A stretch of DNA of 64,000 nt from the NCBI GenBank assembly GCA_016793245.1, contig JAEUHW010000378.1, forward strand, positions 1 through 64,000, in the 5' to 3' direction. The notes under the pieces were generated by a model that ran no database searches, was not told the origin of the DNA, and was given only the letters and a program-made list of their open reading frames with translations. Positions 9,598-17,428 of this stretch are shown here, one piece after another. Every line of letters starts with the position of its first letter. The first letter of the stretch is position 1. The position numbers and the translations under genes are program-made. Source of the DNA: Planctomycetota bacterium (GTDB lineage: Bacteria; Planctomycetota; UBA1135; JADKAF01).

Positions 9598-10188
9598 ATG
9601 CAAGATCCCGAGGAGTCTCCGCCCGCCGCCGCCCGAGTGCAGGATCTCCTGACGCGCGGCACCGTGGAGCCGCAGCGCGCGGAGGAGCTCCTGCCGCTCG
9701 TCTATGACGAGCTGCGTCGCCTCGCCGCCGCGCGCCTCGCGCGCGAAGGAGACGCGCACTCGTTGCAGCCGACGTCGCTGGTGCACGACGCCTATCTGCG
9801 CTTGCTCGGCTCGGCAGGTGGCGCGGAGTTCTCTTGGAACGGGAAGCGGCACTTCTTCGGCGCGGCGGCGCTCGCGATGCGGCGCATCCTGGTCGAGCGT
9901 GCGCGGCGCCGGAGGCTCTTCCAGCCGGAGCGCTTCTGTCCGGCGATCGCCTGGGACGCCGAGGGAGGGCGGAGCGAGCTCACGGACGCGGAGCTCATCG
10001 ATCTGGATGCCGCCCTCGGCGAGCTGGAGCAGGCGGACAAGCGCCGCTACGACATCGTGATGGCGCGCTTCTTCGGTGGCCTGAGCGTCGAGGATGCCGC
10101 GTTGGCGTTCGGGATCTCCGAGCGCACGGTGATCCGCGATTGGAGCTATGCGCGCGCGTGGCTCTTGCAGCGGATGTCGGCGCCTTGA
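9598..10188 (+). CDS. ECF-type RNA polymerase sigma factor
   Basis: A 196-residue sigma-70 family regulator of the type expanded in planctomycetes (the TIGR02999-like group). Region 2 includes LVYDELRRLAAARLARE and the PTSLVHDAYLRL segment, typical of this group; region 4 is the helix-turn-helix GGLSVEDAALAFGISERTV near the C-terminus. The kinase gene follows after only 22 bases. In this group the sigma factor is usually encoded beside a membrane Ser/Thr kinase thought to control it, which fits exactly here. Target promoters are unknown. Confidence 0.9.
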   Translation: MQDPEESPPAAARVQDLLTRGTVEPQRAEELLPLVYDELRRLAAARLAREGDAHSLQPTSLVHDAYLRLLGSAGGAEFSWNGKRHFFGAAALAMRRILVERARRRRLFQPERFCPAIAWDAEGGRSELTDAELIDLDAALGELEQADKRRYDIVMARFFGGLSVEDAALAFGISERTVIRDWSYARAWLLQRMSAP

Positions 10189-10210
10189 GCTCCTGGCTCG
10201 AGAACCTGCG

Positions 10211-13200
10211 ATGACCGGAACTCCGACGGATCGCGGCGCGAGCTTTCGATATCGAGAGGACGACGAGCCCGAAGCCGATGAGGCCGCGCTCTTCGGCGAG
10301 CTCTGCGACTCGTCGGCGGACGAACGGGAAGAGTTTCTGCGCGAGCTCCGCTCGCGCGATGCCTCGCTCGCCGAGCGCCTGAGCGCTCTGCTTAAGCACC
10401 ACGACTCCGATCGCCTGCAGCCGCAGCGCGCCCTCGCGCCCGATTCGCCCGCGGATCCTCTGCGCGCGGATGCGCTGCTCGGCCAGGCCCTCGGCGAGTT
10501 CCGGATCCTGGCACCGCTCGGCATCGGCGGGATGGGCACCGTGTACGAGGCCGAGCAAGCGCGGCCGCGGCGGCGCGTCGCGCTGAAGGTGGTGAACACG
10601 CTGCTCAGCGGTCGCGAAGGTGAGCGCCGCTTCGAGCGCGAGGTCGCGGTCCTCGCCGCGCTCGAGCACCCGGGTATCGCCCGCGTGTATGGCGCGGGCA
10701 GCGCTGCGACGGCCATGGGGCCGCTGCCGTGGGTCGCGATGGAGCTCGTGCGCGGGCTGCCGCTGACGCGCCATGTGCAGGAGCGCGGACTCGGGCTCTC
10801 CGCGACGCTCGAGCTGATGACGCAAGTCTGCGACGCGGTCGCGTTCGCGCACGAGCGCGGCTTCGTGCACCGCGATCTGAAGCCGGCGAACGTGCTCGTC
10901 GAGGCGGCGAGCGGGCAGCCCAAGGTGCTCGACTTCGGCATCGCGAAGGTGCTCTCGGCGGAAGCGTCCGAGAGCTCGATCGCCACGGAGGCGGGTCGGA
11001 TTCTCGGCACGCTCGCCTACATGAGCCCCGAGCAAGCGGGAGGAGAAGCTCGCTCCATCGATGCGCGCTCCGATGTCTACGCCCTCGGTGTGCTGCTCTA
11101 CGAGCTGCTCGCGGGGCGCCGGCCGTACGAGACGAGCGGCCTCGGGCTCGCGGAGGCCGCTCGAACGGTGCGCGAGTCCGAAGCGCCGCGGCTCGGGAAG
11201 CTCGTGCCGCGCTGCCGCGGCGATGTGGAGATCATCGTCGGCAAGGCGCTGTCGAAGGAACCCGCGCAGCGCTATCCGAACGCAGCGGCGCTGGCCGCGG
11301 ATCTCCGCCGCCATCTCGCGGACCAGACGATCTCCGCGCGTCCGCCGAGCACCGCCGAGCTCGCGCGGAAGTTCGTGCGCCGGCATCGCGCGCTCGTGAT
11401 CTCCGTCGCGACCGTCTTCGGCGTGCTGATCGCCGGGCTCGTCGCCACCTTCTTGCAAGCCAGGGAAGCGGAGCGCGCACGCGACGCGGCGCTGCAGAGC
11501 GAGCAGCGCTCGCAGTTCCACGCCTACGCCTCACAGCTCGCGGAGGCGCAGAGCGCGTTGCGCGTGCGCGATACGCGCAGCGCGCGCGAAGTGCTGCAGC
11601 GCACCGAGGTGCGCTTCCGCGGCTTCGAGTGGTGGCTGCTCTGGAGCCAGCTCGACCAGAGCTTCGAGACGCGCTCGGGCCTGAACGCGGCGGCGTACGG
11701 CCTGCGGATCAGCGCCGACGACGGTCGCTTGGGGTGCTTCACTCGCTTGCCCGCGCTCTGTCTCTTCGAACGCGGTCAGACGGATCGAGCTCCCGTCGTG
11801 GTGCGCGGTGGTGCCGCTCTCACCACGTGGTGCTTCGGCGCGAGCGGCGACGAGCTCTGGATCGCCCGCGAGGATGGATCGCTCGCGCTCGAAGATCCGA
11901 GCGGAGTCACGCCGAAGCGCATCTTGCGGAGCGGCGGAGCGGCGCTGCACGGGTTGGCCTTACGAGCAGAGGAGCACGCCATGCTCGCCCTCGAGGCGCG
12001 GCGCGTCGTGCGCTTCGACCTCTCGAGCGGCGCGGAGCGCGAGGTGCTGGCGCTCCCCGCGCACGACTTCGCCGCCCTCGACCCACGCGGCCGCCATGTC
12101 GCGTTCCGCGCTGGGAAGGAGCTCGCGATCCAAGAGCTCGCGACGGGGCGGATCGCCGCGACCTGCGCGGTCGAGGCTCGCGCGATCCGCGCGCTCGCGT
12201 TCTCGCGCGACGGCGCGCTCTGCGCGTTCGCGGAAGCGCCGGGGGCGCTCCGCGTCCTCGCGACGAGCGACGGCGCGGAGGTCGGGCGGAAGACGCTCGA
12301 GGTCGAGGTTCATGCACTCGACTTCGATCCGGAGGGGCAGTGGATCGCCGGAGGCGCGAACGATGGTTCGGTGCGTCTCTGGCAAGCTCGCGGCACTGCG
12401 GTGGAGGAGGAGGTGCTCGTCGGGCACGCGCGGCGCATCCATGAGCTCGCCTGGTCGAACGACGGGAGCTTCCTCGCCACGGCGGCGCAGGACGTCACGC
12501 TCAAGCTCTGGAGGCCGAGCGCCGGGCGAGGAGTGTCGTGGCGGGCGCAGGTCGCAGGCTACGCTCCTGCTGCGGGATGGCTGGCGCTCGCGAGCGGTAA
12601 GCGCTGGGAGCTGCGAGATGTCGCGAGCGACGCCGTGATCGGCACGTACGATCTGCCCGCGGACGTGGGGAGGATCTTGCTCTCGGCGGACGGGCGACGG
12701 GGCGTGCTTCTTCGCGAGGGCCGGAGAGTCGGAGTGCTCGAGCTGCCGGAGGGGCGCGAGCGCTGGCAGCTCGCTCGCGACGTCGCCAGTACCTCGCGCA
12801 CCGTGCTCGCGCCGAGCGGTCGACGAGCGGCGCTCTGGATCGCTGAGAAGCAGTGGATCGTCTGCGACATCGAGAGCGGCGAGCAGATCTTCGAAGCCCG
12901 CGGTTCGCGCCTCGAATTCGCCCCCGATGATCGACGGGTCGCTCTCGCCGACGGCAACGACGTGCGCATCTACGAGTTGGAGACGGGGCGGCTGGAGCAT
13001 GTGCTCCGCGGCCATGGCGCGGATGTCTTCTCCTTCGCCTGGAGCGCCGACGGGACGCGCATCGCGACTGGCTCGAACGATCGCACCGTGCGCGTCTTCG
13101 ATCTCGCGACCGGCGCCGCTCTCCAAGTGCTGCGAGGCCTACCGGCCGTACCGTCGAGCATCAGCTTCGACGCCGCGGGCGAACGCGTGGTGATCGGTCA

Positions 13201-13915
13201 CACGGGGCGACCGACGTGGCTCTGCGACCTCGCGCGCGGCGAGCGCTTGCTGAGCTTGCCGAGCGGCGATGGGACCACGTGGAGCACGGCCTTCTCGGCC
13301 AACGGCGCGATGCTGATCGCGCTCTCCGATGTCCATGGAGAGTGCTTCGTCCAGTGTTGGCGGACACCGAGCGAGATCGAGCGCTACGTGCAGGATCTCC
13401 TGCTGAACGTGGTCGTGCCCTCGGAGATAAGGAGCGCGATCCTCGCCGATCCGACGCTCGCGCCCGAGCTTCGCGAGCAGGCGCTCCTCCTGGCCGAGCG
13501 CGCGCCGCGCGATCCGCAGCGCTTGAACGACGAAGCGTGGCACCTGGTCTGCTTCGCCGGCGGAGAGCCGAGCTCCTACGCGCGCGGTCTCCGGTTGGCG
13601 CGCGCCGCCGCGGAGCTGCTACGCGACGACGGCTACATCCTGAACACGCTGGGTGGCGCGCTCTACCGGAACGCCCTCTATGCCGAGGCGCACGCCGTGC
13701 TGCTGCGCGCCGTCGAGCGGAATGGCTTCTTCCCGCCCGACCACGCGCTGCTCGCGTGCGTGTGTGTGCGCCTCGGTCGGATGGAGGAAGCGCGCGAGGC
13801 GCTCGCACGCATCGAGCAGCCCGTCGATGGCAACGTCTGGGACTGGGGCGAGCCGGGGGCGTTGCTCGGCGAGGCGCGTGCGCTCGTGCGCGGCGGCGGC
13901 TCGAGCGGGCGCTGA
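10211..13915 (+). CDS. Membrane Ser/Thr kinase with WD40 repeats
   Basis: A 1234-residue receptor-like kinase. Residues 97-370 form a complete bacterial Pkn2-type kinase domain: glycine loop GIGGMGTVYEAE (104-115), VALKVV lysine, HRDLKPAN with catalytic Asp222, DFG at 241-243, GTLAYMSPEQ. A single membrane span lies at about 394-416. The outer part (about 475-1065) has irregular WD40-like blades, with clearer ones near WIAGGANDGSVRLW and RIATGSNDRTVRVF. The last 120 residues look like TPR helices. The N-terminal 95 residues are acidic and probably cytoplasmic. It most likely senses an envelope signal and controls the adjacent sigma factor by phosphorylation; that link is inferred from operon context and the family pattern. 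Confidence 0.92.
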   Translation: MTGTPTDRGASFRYREDDEPEADEAALFGELCDSSADEREEFLRELRSRDASLAERLSALLKHHDSDRLQPQRALAPDSPADPLRADALLGQALGEFRILAPLGIGGMGTVYEAEQARPRRRVALKVVNTLLSGREGERRFEREVAVLAALEHPGIARVYGAGSAATAMGPLPWVAMELVRGLPLTRHVQERGLGLSATLELMTQVCDAVAFAHERGFVHRDLKPANVLVEAASGQPKVLDFGIAKVLSAEASESSIATEAGRILGTLAYMSPEQAGGEARSIDARSDVYALGVLLYELLAGRRPYETSGLGLAEAARTVRESEAPRLGKLVPRCRGDVEIIVGKALSKEPAQRYPNAAALAADLRRHLADQTISARPPSTAELARKFVRRHRALVISVATVFGVLIAGLVATFLQAREAERARDAALQSEQRSQFHAYASQLAEAQSALRVRDTRSAREVLQRTEVRFRGFEWWLLWSQLDQSFETRSGLNAAAYGLRISADDGRLGCFTRLPALCLFERGQTDRAPVVVRGGAALTTWCFGASGDELWIAREDGSLALEDPSGVTPKRILRSGGAALHGLALRAEEHAMLALEARRVVRFDLSSGAEREVLALPAHDFAALDPRGRHVAFRAGKELAIQELATGRIAATCAVEARAIRALAFSRDGALCAFAEAPGALRVLATSDGAEVGRKTLEVEVHALDFDPEGQWIAGGANDGSVRLWQARGTAVEEEVLVGHARRIHELAWSNDGSFLATAAQDVTLKLWRPSAGRGVSWRAQVAGYAPAAGWLALASGKRWELRDVASDAVIGTYDLPADVGRILLSADGRRGVLLREGRRVGVLELPEGRERWQLARDVASTSRTVLAPSGRRAALWIAEKQWIVCDIESGEQIFEARGSRLEFAPDDRRVALADGNDVRIYELETGRLEHVLRGHGADVFSFAWSADGTRIATGSNDRTVRVFDLATGAALQVLRGLPAVPSSISFDAAGERVVIGHTGRPTWLCDLARGERLLSLPSGDGTTWSTAFSANGAMLIALSDVHGECFVQCWRTPSEIERYVQDLLLNVVVPSEIRSAILADPTLAPELREQALLLAERAPRDPQRLNDEAWHLVCFAGGEPSSYARGLRLARAAAELLRDDGYILNTLGGALYRNALYAEAHAVLLRAVERNGFFPPDHALLACVCVRLGRMEEAREALARIEQPVDGNVWDWGEPGALLGEARALVRGGGSSGR

Positions 13916-14224
13916 GTGCGGCGCACGAGCTCCTCGGCTCGGGGCGCGCTCGAGAAAGCAAGGTGCGAGGAGCGAGAGGCGAGCGAGCGCAAGACCGCGC
14001 ATGCGCTGCGCCCGGCCCTACGGCGAAGCAAACGCCGCGCCCGACGCGCGTGTAGTACGTCGATGGAGCTCGAGAGTCGACGCGCGAACGACGCGAGCGA
14101 GAAACGCGGAGCATCGCGCGTCGTTGACGTCGCTTGCTGCGCCTCCGGGCGCGGCTTCGCTTCGTCGATAGACGTCGTGCGCCGTCTCCGAGAAGGCTGG
14201 AGGCGGGGGCTCTGAGACTCATGC

Positions 14225-14692
14225 TCATGGGAACGATCGGACGTCGACGCGAGAACGACGTCGATGGACAGGGGGGTCCACGCCCGCGCAGCGGCAGTGC
14301 GGTGCGGTTCCGCGCGAGGTCGCTCGGCGTCTTGATTCGGCTACGTTCGCTTGCGGTCGACCGGCGTGCTTGGAGATCGGGAGCTCGTGAATGCCGAGCA
14401 GGCCGAGGCGGCGCCAGCCGGTGGTGAGCAGCCAGGTCGAGGCGGGCGCAACCGAAGCGACCACCGGCGCGCTTGGGATCGACTGGATCGATGGACGTTC
14501 CATCCAACCATCGAACGTGGGCGCGCTCGAGCATGGGTCGATCGACGACTGTGCTACGACGCCATGATTCTTGCCGTTCTGCAGCACGTAACGCAGCGCG
14601 TTCCTCGCCTGCGTCGGCGTCGTGATCACCTCGTCGTGATAGCGCTCGGGGAACACCTTGCCGCGGCGGCTCCAGAGCTCGACGTCAGGCAC
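14225..14692 (-). pseudogene. REP-type Y1 transposase, C-terminal remnant
   Basis: About 110 residues resemble the C-terminal half of IS200-like, REP-associated tyrosine transposases: RRGKVFPERYHDEV, then TPTQARNALRYVLQNGKNHG (the Tyr of ALRYVLQN being the expected nucleophile), DPCSSAPTFDGW and STWLLTTGWRRLGLLG. The N-terminal half with the His-hydrophobic-His metal site is missing: upstream in frame there is a stop ten codons before the GTG at 14692, and the sequence loses similarity. The last 45 codons look like read-through into non-coding DNA. It is therefore a broken copy. The palindromic repeats directly upstream are its likely former substrate. Confidence 0.65.
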
Positions 14693-14860
14693 GCTTCGAC
14701 GCGCAGTGTCGTTCGACGTCGTTCAAGCGCGGCGGGCGCGGCGCCTGCTTCGCCGGAGGGCTGGCGGAGCGGTCGTCGCGTCACTCGCGTACGACTGTTC
14801 GCGTTCGTGGCTGGTTCGGGTGCCGATCTCGCTTCGACGACTCCGCCCGGAGCGGCGTGC

Positions 14861-14893
14861 GCCGTTGAACCAGCGAAAGTGCCAACGGCGTGA
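14861..14893 (-). repeat. Inverted copy of the 33-bp palindromic unit
   Basis: Read on the minus strand this segment gives CACGCCGTTGGC, six variable bases and GCTGGTTCAACGGC, nearly the same as the direct units at 14988-15173. A pair of opposed units flanking a hairpin is the arrangement of a BIME-type REP element. Confidence 0.6.
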
Positions 14894-14937
14894 ACCCCTG
14901 ACCCGGCGACCAACCCGACGGACTCAGCCGTTGCTCC

Positions 14938-14986
14938 AGCCAGCAAGCTCGCGGGGCAGGGGCGAAGCCCCGCTGGCATGTTGGCT
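14938..14986. repeat. Large stem-loop inside the repeat cluster
   Basis: The outer arms AGCCAGCA and TGTTGGCT pair with one G-T wobble, and the inner arms GCGGGGC and GCCCCGC (14951-14957, 14967-14973) pair perfectly. It lies between the inverted and direct palindromic units. Confidence 0.5.
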
Positions 14987-14987
14987 T

Positions 14988-15173
14988 GATCAACGGCTGA
15001 CGCCGTTGGCGCATCGGCTGGTTCAACGGCTCAGGCCGTCGACGCATCGGCTGGTTCAACGGCTCACGCCGTTGCCGCATCGTCTGGTTCAATGCTCACG
15101 CCGTTGCCGCATCGTCTGGTTCAACGGCTCACGCCGTTGCCGCATCGTCTGGTTCAACGGCTCACGCCGTTGA
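14988..15173. repeat. Six tandem 33-bp palindromic repeats
   Basis: Units begin at 14988, 15021, 15054, 15087, 15119 and 15152, so the period is 33 except for one 32-base unit that lost a base. Each holds the palindrome CAACGGC-NNNN-GCCGTTG followed by a linker such as CCGCATCGTCTG. The last units are identical and the first ones have drifted. There are no unique spacers, so this is not a CRISPR array. The stems could fold in RNA or DNA; they are probably REP-like sequences linked to the transposase remnant. Confidence 0.75.
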
Positions 15174-15181
15174 GACCGGAT

Positions 15182-15232
15182 TCCTTGGGCTGGAGCGTTG
15201 ACTCGAGTACAGAGACTTGCGCGGCCCAAGGA
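15182..15232 (-). terminator. Terminator-like stem after the beta-helix gene
   Basis: TCCTTGGGC (15182-15190) pairs perfectly with GCCCAAGGA (15224-15232) across a 33-base loop, starting three bases beyond the stop codon on the minus strand. Confidence 0.45.
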
Positions 15233-15234
15233 CT

Positions 15235-17175
15235 CTAGTACCAGTAATTCGCCATGGGATGCGCGCCGTTGGCAATCGAGGTCAGGTCAGCTCCGCTGGT
15301 CACCGTCAGGATCGGACCGAGCACGTTTCCGAACTCGATGTACCAGGTGCTGCTGTTGAAGCTATTGCGCACGACGACGTTGTTGGTCCCCTGGATGAAC
15401 AATCCCAAGTCGTCGCCGCTGCTGTTGTTGCCTTCGACGCGGTTACGGGTTCCCGCGACAGTGATGCCGCCTTGATTGCCGCCGGCGTTTCCGTTGCCGC
15501 TGGTCTGGTTGTTCATGACGCGGCAGCGAGAGCCGGCGCGGATGCCGTCGAGCATGTTGTCGCTGGCCGAGCAGTCCTCCACGTGGCAGTTGTCGTTCAT
15601 CCAGAGGCCTTCGCGCAGATTCGACGCAGCGTGGCAGCGTCGCACTTGCGCGGCGTTGAAGCAGCCGATACCCGCGCCGTTGTTGTTAGTCGCCTGGCAG
15701 TCGAAGACCTGCGCGCGATCGCCCGTCAGGATCCCTTGCTGACCGTTGTTGCTCGCCACGACGTTGCTCAGCGCGACCTGGACCGCCGCGGTGATGCCCG
15801 TCTGGCCATTGCGAGAGGTGTTCACCGCCCGCACCGAGCTGCGCGGTCCGACGAGCAGGCCGTGCTGGCCGTTGTCGTGGACGAGCAGGTCTTCGAAGGT
15901 CGAGATCTCGGAGTTCGTGGCGGAGATCCCGGAACCGCCCCAGCTCGCGATGGTGCCGTTCTTCACAACCAGCCCGCGCTGCGCGCTCGGGACCGCGATG
16001 CCATCGACGCTCCCGCTCGCACCCGTGAGCGAGTGCCCGGCCAGGTCGATCGTTACGTTGTCGGCGGCGATCGTGATGCCGCTCTGTCCGAGGGTGCAGC
16101 GCAGCGAGCCCGCGAGCTTCACCGTGCAGGGAACGTCGATCCGCTGCGGCAGCTCGACCAGCAGGATCTCCAGCGCGTTCGGCAAGTAGTTGGAGGCGAC
16201 CTGCGCGAAGGAGTAGTTGCGGAGGCTCGCGCCGACCCAGCAGCCGGAGACCGAGTTCCCCGTCACCACGTTGCGCGCTGCGGACGCTCCGAAGGAGATC
16301 CCGGTGCAGCTCAGAGAGCCCGCGGGGCCCGGCCCGACGAGGTGATTGTCGACGATGCGGTTCGCGCTGCCGAGCAGGTCGATGCCCAGCGTCGTCGGCT
16401 GGATCTTGCAGCCGCGCACCAGGTTCGCCGCCCCGTTCATCCGGATGCAGGTCGGGGATTGGACGTTGCAGTCGACGATCGAGACGCCGCTGCCGAGGTC
16501 GAAGGCGATCTGGGTGTTGTTGAAGGCGGAGCACGCCGTGACCTGGGCGTGGCCAGCGATCGCGAAGCCAATGGCGCAGAGCTTGGCCGCGCATTGAGAG
16601 ACCACCGTCCCGCCTTCCAGCGTGGCCGCCACGGCCGCGGCGCGGAGGTTCGTCCCGTTGATGCAGCGCGTCAACGTGCACCGCGTGATCACCGCGGCTC
16701 CCGCGGAGTCGATGCCGGTGTTGCAGTAGGAGAAGCCGACGTCGTCGACTCGCAGCCCGTAGCCGAGCGAACCGATGCCCTGATCGAATCCGAAGATGTG
16801 CCCGTTGTGGATGCGAACGCCATTGCCTTCGCCGGCTGGGATGTAGATCCCGAAGCGCCCGGGAGGTGCCGGGCGCGAGCCGCGGAGCTCGAAGCCGTTC
16901 AAGTCGATCGTGCAGCGCGAGTCCAGGTTCGTCTGCTGATTCAACTGGATGCTGATCGCGGGCCCATTGCCGGTCCAGGAGAGCGTGCTGCCGAAGTAGT
17001 AGGAGTTCGGCTGCGTGATCTGGAGCGGCAGCATCGATTGGGTGATGCGGATCCGCGTCTCGTCGGTGACGGAGCTGCCGGTCGTGGTCTGAGCGCAGAG
17101 CTCGCGGCCCTCGGTGACCGACGATAGGGCGCTGGCGAGGAAGAGGATCGAGGGCCAAAGAGAAGGGGAGCGCAT
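15235..17175 (-). CDS. Secreted right-handed parallel beta-helix protein
   Basis: A 646-residue exported protein made mostly of parallel beta-helix (PbH1/NosD-like) coils: regular repeats of the type N.I..N...G, for example GNGVRIHNGHIFGFDQGIG and, later, VSNN/ASNNGQQGILTGDRA blocks. Two helix sections are seen, about 45-330 and 390-610, the second restarting at the phrase TIDLAGHSL that mirrors TIDLNGFELRG in the first, which points to internal duplication. The start at 17175 gives a signal peptide (MRSPSLWPSILFLASALSS); ATG 17193 adds six residues and cannot be excluded. Such folds occur in polysaccharide lyases and adhesins, but no catalytic Asp/Lys/Arg set can be assigned. Confidence 0.82.
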   Translation of the reverse strand: MRSPSLWPSILFLASALSSVTEGRELCAQTTTGSSVTDETRIRITQSMLPLQITQPNSYYFGSTLSWTGNGPAISIQLNQQTNLDSRCTIDLNGFELRGSRPAPPGRFGIYIPAGEGNGVRIHNGHIFGFDQGIGSLGYGLRVDDVGFSYCNTGIDSAGAAVITRCTLTRCINGTNLRAAAVAATLEGGTVVSQCAAKLCAIGFAIAGHAQVTACSAFNNTQIAFDLGSGVSIVDCNVQSPTCIRMNGAANLVRGCKIQPTTLGIDLLGSANRIVDNHLVGPGPAGSLSCTGISFGASAARNVVTGNSVSGCWVGASLRNYSFAQVASNYLPNALEILLVELPQRIDVPCTVKLAGSLRCTLGQSGITIAADNVTIDLAGHSLTGASGSVDGIAVPSAQRGLVVKNGTIASWGGSGISATNSEISTFEDLLVHDNGQHGLLVGPRSSVRAVNTSRNGQTGITAAVQVALSNVVASNNGQQGILTGDRAQVFDCQATNNNGAGIGCFNAAQVRRCHAASNLREGLWMNDNCHVEDCSASDNMLDGIRAGSRCRVMNNQTSGNGNAGGNQGGITVAGTRNRVEGNNSSGDDLGLFIQGTNNVVVRNSFNSSTWYIEFGNVLGPILTVTSGADLTSIANGAHPMANYWY

Positions 17176-17336
17176 GGCGGAAGCTCGGGTCATGAGGGAC
17201 GGGGGGGCGTGGAGCCTCTCGTGCGAGCGAGGCGCCAACTGCAGGCCAGCGATTTCCGGATCTCCTCGATTCTCTGGCTCGCGCGGCGGCTCTCCGCGAG
17301 CGCCCCCTCGATCACTCCCGCGCCGGGGCGACTCCA

Positions 17337-17365
17337 TTGCCGGTCGCGTCGTTTGCCTCTAGGCT
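17337..17365 (+). promoter_or_regulatory. Possible promoter of the four-paralogue operon
   Basis: TTGCCG (17337-17342) and TAGGCT (17360-17365) are 17 bases apart, about 65 bases ahead of the first ATG, in the divergent intergenic region 17176-17428. The match is moderate. Confidence 0.3.
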
Positions 17366-17428
17366 CCCGTTCGAGCGAACCGCCCGCGCGCCTCTGCGTT
17401 GCGGGTTCGTTTCGGAGGATGTGTGCCT

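Larger units (their letters stand above)
13916..15234. other. Long non-genic region, mobile-element relic
   Basis: This is the only stretch above 300 bases without an intact gene. From 13916 to about 14220 I see nothing but GC-rich sequence with a loose inverted repeat (AACGACGCG at 14087, its complement at 14117). Then come a decayed Y1 transposase (14225-14692), an inverted palindromic unit (14861-14893), a large hairpin (14938-14986), six tandem 33-bp palindromic units (14988-15173) and a terminator-like stem of the next gene. Together they read as the remains of a REP/RAYT element. Confidence 0.6.

Noticed and set aside
14988..15173. CRISPR array
   Set aside because: The units are continuous and near-identical, with no unique spacers and no cas genes in the window.
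14658..15173. Protein of repeated WFNGSRR-like units
   Set aside because: It exists only because the 33-bp period is divisible by three; the palindromes and the lack of a start or ribosome site mark it as non-coding.
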